Shown piece by piece: positions 42,482 through 48,191 of a DNA stretch of 48,191 nucleotides. Origin of the DNA: Eubacteriaceae bacterium (GTDB taxonomy: Bacteria > Bacillota > Clostridia > Lachnospirales > Lachnospiraceae); the NCBI GenBank assembly GCA_910574015.1, contig CAJSYQ010000029.1:1-48191 (forward strand), given 5' to 3'. How positions within the stretch are numbered: position 1 is the first letter of the stretch; each line of letters starts with the position of its first letter. Made by a program: the position numbers and the translations under genes. The notes under the pieces are model-generated. The model saw only the letters and a program-made list of their open reading frames with translations, did no database searches and had not been told where the DNA came from.

Positions 42482-43402
42482 CTAGAATCCCTGATTTTTC
42501 TTTCGCAATTCTTCAGCGATTTCGCTTAACTTCCGCAATCGGTGGTTCACCCCTGACTTACCGATGGGCGGTTCAAGCATTTCCCCCAGTTCCTTCAGTG
42601 TTACTTCCGGATTTTCCAGCCTCAGTCTGGCAATCTGGGACAGATTCTCTGAAAGATTCCCAAAGCCGATCCTGTCGTGTATATACTGTATGTCCTCCAT
42701 CTGGCGTGCCGCCGCCGATACTGTCTTTTTGATATTTGCCGTCTCGCAGTTTACCTGTCTGTTGATGGAATTGCGCATCTCTTTCAAAATGCGGACATTT
42801 TCAAAATTCATCAGGGCCGAATGGGCGCCGATGACATTCAGGAAGTCTGCAATGGCCGCCCCTTCCTTCATATACACAACATAACCACTTTTTCTCTCTA
42901 TGATCTTTGCTTCGAGTTCAAAAACACCTATAATCTCCTGTATCCGGATCGCACAGTCACGGTCCCCTGCAGCAAGTTCCAGATGATAGCCTCTGTTGGG
43001 ATCTGTGATGGAGCCACAGGCAAGGAATATTCCCCGCAGGAACGCCCGCTTACAGCACGTGCGGCTGACCAGCGGCTCTGCCACCAGTGGATCTTCGTCA
43101 GATACCTGAATCGCCTTTATAAATGCCATGGCATCCTCATCATCCAATATATATAGTAAAAACTGATGATGCCCCCGGATGGAAAGGTCTGGCACAGTAT
43201 GAAAGGCTTTCTTAAATAACATATAGCATTTTTTCCAAACTGTCAAGTTCTCTGTTAAAAACTTTAAAATATAATTTCCGTCTTCCTCCAGCACAACCTG
43301 ACCGAAATACGAAAAAAATGCTGCCAGCTCTGCAATCTGGCAGTGTCTTGTCCTGCCTGTATGATCCAGCAGCTCCTGCTTTACTTCTCCTGCGAACGAC
43401 AT
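42482..43402 (-). CDS. whiA: DNA-binding protein WhiA
   Basis: The 306-residue protein has the WhiA N-terminal LAGLIDADG-like fold (MSFAGEVKQELLDH, FLRGIFLACGSITDP) and a C-terminal helix-turn-helix (NPEVTLKELGEMLEPPIGKSGVNHRLRKLSEIAE). WhiA affects cell division and sporulation programmes. It overlaps the end of rapZ by 22 nt and is followed by the HPr-like gene after 44 bp, the conserved order of the yvcIJKL-crh cluster, minus yvcK. Confidence 0.95.
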   Translation of the reverse strand: MSFAGEVKQELLDHTGRTRHCQIAELAAFFSYFGQVVLEEDGNYILKFLTENLTVWKKCYMLFKKAFHTVPDLSIRGHHQFLLYILDDEDAMAFIKAIQVSDEDPLVAEPLVSRTCCKRAFLRGIFLACGSITDPNRGYHLELAAGDRDCAIRIQEIIGVFELEAKIIERKSGYVVYMKEGAAIADFLNVIGAHSALMNFENVRILKEMRNSINRQVNCETANIKKTVSAAARQMEDIQYIHDRIGFGNLSENLSQIARLRLENPEVTLKELGEMLEPPIGKSGVNHRLRKLSEIAEELRKKNQGF

Positions 43403-44274
43403 ATATTTCGTAACCGGTCCTTCTCTATATCTCTATGTTCTTTCTTGCATCCATATTCCGTATTTTCGAATTCATTGTACATGGCATTGGTAAGAGTGAC
43501 GCTCCGATGTTTCCCTCCGGTACAGCCTATGGCGATCACAAGCTGCGTCTTTCCCTCCACGATATAATTCGGGATAAGGAAATCCAGCATATCCTTTAAT
43601 TTCTCCTGAAATTTCACCGCTTTCTCGGATCCCATCACATAATCATAAACCTCTCCGTCATTGCCGGTCAGCGGCTTTAAGGCGTCGATGTAAAAAGGAT
43701 TTGGCAGGAACCGCACATCAAACACAAGGTCTGCATCTGACGGAATCCCGTATTTAAATCCAAAAGAGACAAAGGTGAGATAAAAATTGCAGAAATTCTC
43801 ATCCGCCACAAAAATCCGGTCGATCTCCTGCTTGAGATCACGGATCAGCAGCTTCGTCGTATCAATAATATAATCGGCCTGTCTCTTTAACTCCATCAGC
43901 AGCTGTCTCTCGCTCTCGATGGCACTGTCCATCCTGCCCCCCCGGGCAAGGGGATGCATGCGTCTTGTCTCCTTATAACGCTTGACAATAACCTGTGTCG
44001 AAGCCTCCAGAAAGAGGATTTCCAGCGTGTACCCCCCATCCTTCAGCTTCTGCAGCGCACTGGCCGCCTCCCGCAGGGAATTGTGCCCTCCCCGGATATC
44101 AAGTCCCAGCGCCACCCTCTCGATCTGTTCACTGGAATCCTCTGTCAGCTGTACAAAGGTAGGCAGCAGGGACACCGGCAGATTGTCCACACAAAAGTAC
44201 CCGTCATCTTCCAATATTCTCATCACAGAGCTGCGCCCCGCACCGCTCATTCCTGTCACTATGACAAATCTCAT
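43381..44274 (-). CDS. rapZ: RapZ-family nucleotide-binding protein (YvcJ)
   Basis: The 297-residue protein begins MRFVIVTGMSGAGRSSVM, the P-loop, with Arg (CGC codon) at the usual Walker A lysine. GLDIRGG, RYKETRRMHPL, a C-terminal SFGFKYGIP and the GCTGGKHRSV loop are typical of RapZ. In Escherichia coli RapZ binds sRNAs that control glucosamine 6-phosphate synthesis; in Bacillus YvcJ acts in competence. ATG at 44274 with GGGG upstream is the family start, although the frame is open to 44424. A large inverted-repeat structure lies immediately upstream. Confidence 0.94.
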   Translation of the reverse strand: MRFVIVTGMSGAGRSSVMRILEDDGYFCVDNLPVSLLPTFVQLTEDSSEQIERVALGLDIRGGHNSLREAASALQKLKDGGYTLEILFLEASTQVIVKRYKETRRMHPLARGGRMDSAIESERQLLMELKRQADYIIDTTKLLIRDLKQEIDRIFVADENFCNFYLTFVSFGFKYGIPSDADLVFDVRFLPNPFYIDALKPLTGNDGEVYDYVMGSEKAVKFQEKLKDMLDFLIPNYIVEGKTQLVIAIGCTGGKHRSVTLTNAMYNEFENTEYGCKKEHRDIEKDRLRNICRSQEK

Positions 44275-44287
44275 ATCAATCCCCATT

Positions 44288-44379
44288 CCGAGAACGTATT
44301 TTGTTCGAGGAACCGCAAGAAAAAAACTGTAACACCGTTTTTCTTTTGCGGAATAAGGGCTTATTTGTAACGTTCTCGG
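44288..44379. other. Nested inverted repeats (three-stem structure) in the 5' region of rapZ
   Basis: Outer stem CCGAGAACGT (44288-44297) with ACGTTCTCGG (44370-44379), perfect 10 bp. Inner arm 1 is CCGCAAGAAAAAAAC (44313-44327) with GTTTTTCTTTTGCGG (44337-44351), about 13 of 15 pairs. Inner arm 2 is AATAAG/CTTATT at about 44353-44366. Together they could fold as a three-way junction ending 3 nt before the rapZ ribosome binding site. It may be a regulatory leader or a mobile palindromic element. Confidence 0.65.
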
Positions 44380-44390
44380 CACAAACAGCC

Positions 44391-44426
44391 GTGCGAAAAA
44401 GAATGTATCGTCATTCTTTTTCACAC
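44391..44426. repeat. REP-like palindrome, copy 3
   Basis: GTGCGAAAAAGAATG (44391-44405), loop of six, CATTCTTTTTCACAC (44412-44426), 14 of 15 paired, with the shoulder CACAAACAGCC. It lies 7 bp after the murB stop and could serve as a weak terminator. Confidence 0.7.
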
Positions 44427-44432
44427 TATCCT

Positions 44433-45323
44433 CTATCCTTTATTTCCCATTGTTACGATCCTGACCTCCGGCTCCAGCCTCACCTGAAATTTCTCCTGAA
44501 CCCGCTCCTGGACATCCTGAATCAGCTGTCTCACCTCCGCCGCCGTAGCATTTCCCCGGTTTATCACAAAACCGCTGTGCTTTTCCGATACCTGGGCGTC
44601 ACCTACCCGGTATCCCCGGAGCCCCGCGTCCTGGATCAGTTTCCCGGCAAAATGCCCCTCTGGTCTCTTAAAGGTACTTCCCGCACTGGGAAATTCCAGA
44701 GGCTGCTTATCCCGGCGCCGCTGGTTGAGTTCCTTTATCTCTGCCATGATCTCTTCCTTCTTACCTCTGGTGAAGACAAAGTTTCCCTCCAGCACAATGT
44801 AATTCTTCTTCTGGATCACACTGGTGCGGTATCCCAGTTCCAGCTGCTCCCTGGCAAGAACCAGTATCTCACCGGAGTCCGTTATTACTGTGGCGTCCAG
44901 GATGCAATCCCGGATCTCCCCTCCGTAGGCTCCGGCATTCATGGTGATGCCGCCGCCCAGTGTACCCGGAATCCCGCCGGCAAATGCAAAGCCTGTCAGC
45001 TCTGCCTCCGCCAGCTGCACAGCAAGGGAACTCATGGCGATGCCGGCCTGCGCCGTGACACGGACCCTTCCGTCCGGCATCCCTTCCATGGACACCTGCT
45101 CCATACCTCTTCCAATCTCAATAATGACGCCCTCATACCCCTCATCATCAAACAGCATATTGCTGCCGCGTCCCAGCACATAAAACGGAAGCTTCTTCTC
45201 TTCTGCAAAGACTAAGGCGTCCCGCACCTCATCCCTGTTCTCCGGGATCAGATAATAAGCCGCCGGTCCTCCGATCCGGAATGTAGTGTGCGCAGAAAGC
45301 GGTTCCTGTTCTCTGATTATCAT
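44433..45323 (-). CDS. murB: UDP-N-acetylenolpyruvoylglucosamine reductase
   Basis: MurB reduces UDP-GlcNAc-enolpyruvate to UDP-MurNAc with FAD and NADPH in cell wall synthesis. The 296-residue protein has HTTFRIGGPA, LGRGSNMLFDDEG, GIPGTLGGGITMNAGAYGGEI and the catalytic PSAGSTFKRPEGHFAGKLI (Ser near residue 225). This is a type IIa MurB by length. It lies between glcK and rapZ on the same strand. Confidence 0.95.
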   Translation of the reverse strand: MIIREQEPLSAHTTFRIGGPAAYYLIPENRDEVRDALVFAEEKKLPFYVLGRGSNMLFDDEGYEGVIIEIGRGMEQVSMEGMPDGRVRVTAQAGIAMSSLAVQLAEAELTGFAFAGGIPGTLGGGITMNAGAYGGEIRDCILDATVITDSGEILVLAREQLELGYRTSVIQKKNYIVLEGNFVFTRGKKEEIMAEIKELNQRRRDKQPLEFPSAGSTFKRPEGHFAGKLIQDAGLRGYRVGDAQVSEKHSGFVINRGNATAAEVRQLIQDVQERVQEKFQVRLEPEVRIVTMGNKG

Positions 45324-45354
45324 GTCTGATCCAATACCTCCATCTAGTTATCTC

Positions 45355-46278
45355 CTAAAATAATACCATACGCACGGCGCCGTATATACCGGCATCGTTC
45401 CCCAGCTCTGCCAGATGGAACTGGGTCCCCTGCAGGGCATACATGGAATTTTCCTTATAATATTTCTGGGCGGTATCCAGAATGATCTGACCGGCTGCCG
45501 ACACTCCGCCGCCGATCACAAAGGCTTCTGGATCCATTACATGGGCCACATTGCTCAGGGCAGTACCCAGATACATGCCAAACCGTTCCACGATCTCCAT
45601 ACAATAGCTGTCCCCTGCTCTGGCACCGTCAAATACATCCTTCGCCGTAATACTATCACGGCTGGCAAGGCAGGAATCCTTCCTCAGCCCCTTCTTTGCC
45701 ATCCGGACAATGCCTGTGGCGGATACATACTGCTCCAGACATCCTTTATTGCCGCAGCCGCAGCGCTCCGTCTCGTCCCACTCCACCTTGATATGACCAA
45801 TCTCGCCGCCGGCGCCCCTGCTGCCCGTCAGTACCTTTCCCTTATAAATAATGCCGCCGCCGCAGCCCGTTCCCAGTGTAACCATTACAATGCTGTCATA
45901 TCCCCGGCCGCCGCCTTTCCACATCTCGCCAAGGGCCGCCACATTGGCATCATTGCTCACCCGGACATTTCCCACACCGGTAAGATCCGCCACTGCATTT
46001 TTCACGTTAAAGACGCCCCAGCCAAAGTTCGCGCACTTAAGCACCACGCCCTCATCCGTAATCGGACCTGGTATGCCGACGCCAATTCCTTTGATGTTGC
46101 CGCCATGTATGGCGCGCCTTTCCTCTATACTGTCCACGATCTCCGAAAGGATATGATCGCCGTTATCCTCTGTATTGGTTGGAATCTCCCACTTTTCCAG
46201 AAGCTCCCCTTTGTCCGAGAACAGCCCCATCTTTATCCGGGTGCCTCCCACGTCTACTCCTGCATAATATGCTGCCAT
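45355..46278 (-). CDS. glcK: ROK-family glucokinase
   Basis: The 307-residue protein has the ATP motif DVGGTRIKMGLFS, the ROK signature region VMVTLGTGCGGGIIYKGKVL, and the zinc motif CGCGNKGCLEQYVS. EIGHIKV supplies the glucose-contacting His. It phosphorylates intracellular glucose with ATP. It follows hprK closely, linking carbon sensing and glucose entry into glycolysis. Confidence 0.92.
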   Translation of the reverse strand: MAAYYAGVDVGGTRIKMGLFSDKGELLEKWEIPTNTEDNGDHILSEIVDSIEERRAIHGGNIKGIGVGIPGPITDEGVVLKCANFGWGVFNVKNAVADLTGVGNVRVSNDANVAALGEMWKGGGRGYDSIVMVTLGTGCGGGIIYKGKVLTGSRGAGGEIGHIKVEWDETERCGCGNKGCLEQYVSATGIVRMAKKGLRKDSCLASRDSITAKDVFDGARAGDSYCMEIVERFGMYLGTALSNVAHVMDPEAFVIGGGVSAAGQIILDTAQKYYKENSMYALQGTQFHLAELGNDAGIYGAVRMVLF

Positions 46279-46326
46279 TCCAAACTGCCTCCTTTTTTGT
46301 GAATAGTATCTGCTCCCAGCCAGAGC

Positions 46327-47250
46327 TTACGAATTTACCAGGTTACTCGTGACACGGTTATACAGTTCAAGAGCCGCATTATATCCCATCTTCTTTTGAC
46401 GGAAATTCACCGCCGCCGATTCACAGATGATGGCCACGTTCCGTCCGGGCCGGATGGGAATGGAATGGCACACAACCTTATTGCCAAGATATTCGATATA
46501 ATTCTCTTCCAGACCCATGCGGTCGTATTCCTGATCCTTGTTCCACTCCTCCAGCTTGATCACCAGGTCGATGGACTGGGTATTTTTTACACTCTCGATT
46601 CCGAAGAGCGCCTTGGCGTCAATGATTCCGATGCCGCGGAGTTCAATAAAATGTCTGGTAATATCCGGCGCGGAGCCAATCAGTGTCTCGTCGCTGACCT
46701 TCTTGATCTCCACTACATCATCCGACACCAGACGGTGTCCGCGGTGCATCAGCTCCAGCGCCACCTCGCTCTTGCCGATACCGCTCTCGCCGGTGATCAG
46801 CACACCCTCGCCATAGATATCCACAAGGACGCCGTGGATGCTGATGCGGGGCGCCAGCTCCACCTTCAGCCAGCGGGTGACCTCCGCTGAGAAGGATGAG
46901 GTAGCCACGCCGGTCCGGAAGATTGGAACCCCGTATTCCTGTGAGAGCTCTATAAATTTATCCGGCACCGGAAGATCGCGGCAGAATACGATGCAGGGAA
47001 CCTTGTAAGACATGATCTTCCCCATCATCTCTGTGCTGACCACATCCCCCTGCTTCTCCATAAAGGTATGCTCTACCTGTCCGATCACCTGGATCCGGTG
47101 ATGATCGAAATAATCAAAAAATCCCGCCAGCTGCAGTGCCGGGCGGTTAATATCCGACTGTGAGATCTCGATGTTTTCGATATCGATATCCGGGGTCAGG
47201 TTCTCAATATCCATCTTCTCGGCAAATTTCTGTAACGATACGGTATACAT
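46327..47250 (-). CDS. hprK: HPr(Ser) kinase/phosphorylase
   Basis: HprK phosphorylates and dephosphorylates HPr and Crh on Ser46 in answer to glycolytic intermediates. The 307-residue protein has the N-terminal DRTGG-like domain, the P-loop GESGIGKSEVALELMHRGH, DDVVEIKK, and the C-terminal IPIRPGRNVAIICESAAVNFRQKKMGYNAA. Its likely partner, the HPr-like protein at 42189-42437, lies four genes downstream in the same direction. Confidence 0.96.
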   Translation of the reverse strand: MYTVSLQKFAEKMDIENLTPDIDIENIEISQSDINRPALQLAGFFDYFDHHRIQVIGQVEHTFMEKQGDVVSTEMMGKIMSYKVPCIVFCRDLPVPDKFIELSQEYGVPIFRTGVATSSFSAEVTRWLKVELAPRISIHGVLVDIYGEGVLITGESGIGKSEVALELMHRGHRLVSDDVVEIKKVSDETLIGSAPDITRHFIELRGIGIIDAKALFGIESVKNTQSIDLVIKLEEWNKDQEYDRMGLEENYIEYLGNKVVCHSIPIRPGRNVAIICESAAVNFRQKKMGYNAALELYNRVTSNLVNS

Positions 47251-47322
47251 GGTGCTCCTCCCTTTCTTTCTCGTTCATTCAGTATCTATATTGATTTTAT
47301 CATAACACATTCTCTTTATCAA

Positions 47323-48093
47323 TCAGATATGGACGCTGACAGAAAAATAATTTTTCTTTTTCAGAGCTATGTTGCCGACCTGGATCGTACCGCCGTACCG
47401 TTTCACGATTTTTCTAATATAAGGAAGTCCCAGACCCCGCCCTTTCCCGCGGGAAGAGAAGTCCGGATCAAAAAAATGACTGTATTTGTCATAGGATATC
47501 CGGTCATGCTCGTTGCTGACTGTGATACAGCACTTATCCAGATCCCGGAATACAGAGAAAATGATTTCCTCTTTTCGCCCCCTCTCCATCACTTCTTCCA
47601 TGGCGTTATCCAGCAGGTTGCCGATAATCTCGATCAGATAGATATCCGGCACCCCGACAAATTCTAAGCCGCACCGGATCTGCAGCTCCAGTGGGATGCC
47701 GTTTCCCTCTGCCTCACAGATTTTTCCATAAATATGTGCGATAACCATTGAATTTCCCAGGGCCAGTAACTGGTTCGGCATCAGATACCGACGCAGGATT
47801 TCCATTTCCTCCCTCTGCTTCTGTACCAGTTCATCATAGGTATGATAAATTTCCGACAAGAGGCAGACGGCGTTCATCTGATTGGAAAACTTGTGCTGGC
47901 GGAACCGGAGATCCTGGATCGTCTCATTGTATTTTTCTATAGATTCCCGGTGCAGCCGATGTTCTATCCCGGATGTGCTCATCTTGTGGACAAAGCCGCC
48001 AAAGGCGCCGGCAAAGCACACAATGTAGAACCCGTCGGTAAAGGTAATCTCTTTTCCGTATTTAAATAAAAGATTCTGTGTAATAAACACCAC
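47323..48093 (-). CDS. GHKL-domain sensor histidine kinase, AgrC-like, probably 5'-incomplete
   Basis: The 256-residue portion has one hydrophobic segment (FYIVCFAGAFGGFV), a coiled linker, the phosphoacceptor-like FRQHKFSNQMNAV, the N box IIGNLLDNAMEEVME and the G box GKGRGLGLPYIRKIV. This is the HATPase_c_5 type of AgrC/quorum sensors. These usually have five to seven transmembrane helices, which are missing. The frame stays open from the GTG at 48093 to the window edge without a start, so the gene may begin outside or have been truncated. No response regulator is inside the window. Confidence 0.8.
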   Translation of the reverse strand: MVFITQNLLFKYGKEITFTDGFYIVCFAGAFGGFVHKMSTSGIEHRLHRESIEKYNETIQDLRFRQHKFSNQMNAVCLLSEIYHTYDELVQKQREEMEILRRYLMPNQLLALGNSMVIAHIYGKICEAEGNGIPLELQIRCGLEFVGVPDIYLIEIIGNLLDNAMEEVMERGRKEEIIFSVFRDLDKCCITVSNEHDRISYDKYSHFFDPDFSSRGKGRGLGLPYIRKIVKRYGGTIQVGNIALKKKNYFSVSVHI

Positions 48094-48116
48094 TTTACAA
48101 CTTTTCCATAAAAAAA

Positions 48117-48190
48117 TGTCATACAGGACTTTCTGATGTATAATAAGTTTGCAAACAAAAAAATACGAAAGAAAGTGATCCTGTACGACA
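48117..48190. repeat. Imperfect inverted repeat at the right edge
   Basis: TGTCATACAGGA (48117-48128) and TCCTGTACGACA (48179-48190), 11 of 12 complementary, 50 bp apart. Too little flank is visible to say whether these are element ends or operators. Confidence 0.4.
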
Positions 48191-48191
48191 G

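Overview
The window looks like chromosomal DNA of a Gram-positive, anaerobic Clostridia species, most likely of the family Lachnospiraceae. The evidence is the gene content: DapL-type lysine synthesis, a DUF6465 protein, a BspA-type leucine-rich repeat protein, an anaerobic CO dehydrogenase homologue, VirD4/SpaA conjugative-element debris, and a whiA-rapZ-hprK neighbourhood. AGGAGG-like ribosome binding sites and consensus sigma-A promoters fit this. Everything was read by eye; no database search was run, so family names rest on remembered motifs.

Region 1 (about 0.2-16.8 kb) is dominated by sulfur amino acid metabolism. A solitary nadA and a LysR gene precede an Rrf2 regulator on the opposite strand. 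Two long minus-strand gene trains follow. The train nearer the regulators starts at a consensus promoter (8544-8572), passes a 32-codon cysteine-rich leader ORF and a terminator-like hairpin, and then runs cysK, a methionine ABC transporter (metQ-metN-metI) and a polar amino acid (probably cystine) ABC transporter. The other train encodes a class II glutamine amidotransferase, a gamma-glutamylcysteine ligase-like protein, a trans-sulfuration enzyme, a sulfonate/nitrate-type ABC transporter, a CO dehydrogenase homologue with one altered cluster ligand, and a MalY/PatB C-S lyase. Several genes carry deletion scars: metQ, metN and metI, and the amidotransferase/ligase pair.

Region 2 (16.7-20.5 kb) is the wreckage of an integrative conjugative element. 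It holds a tRNA-like element, a SpaA pilin fragment, a VirD4-SpaA hybrid, a RelE/ParE-RelB toxin-antitoxin pair, a fossil attachment site made of the first codons of a low-molecular-weight protein tyrosine phosphatase, and the frameshifted tail of a tyrosine recombinase.

Region 3 (20.5-28.7 kb) holds an unrecognised cysteine-containing protein, a secreted leucine-rich repeat protein, a GNAT acetyltransferase, and a six-gene operon (secreted small protein, three ABC-2 permeases, one ATPase, one membrane-anchored protein). That operon is the best candidate here for an undescribed export/immunity system.

Region 4 (28.8-37.5 kb) holds an esterase, an RtcB-PrfH RNA repair/ribosome rescue operon coupled to HAD and Nudix hydrolases, a DUF1002 protein, dapL, dinB, a DUF6465 protein and a small acidic membrane protein.

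Region 5 (37.5-48.2 kb) is a conserved housekeeping block read on the minus strand: GHKL sensor, hprK, ROK glucokinase, murB, rapZ, whiA, an HPr/Crh-like protein with Glu at the usual active-site His, dnaE and pfkA. HprK, the HPr-like protein, glucokinase and phosphofructokinase link this block to carbon control. A three-stem RNA-like structure lies just upstream of rapZ. Three copies of a REP-like palindrome (GTGTGAA...TTCACAC) are scattered through the window.

No rRNA gene, CRISPR array or complete insertion sequence was seen.
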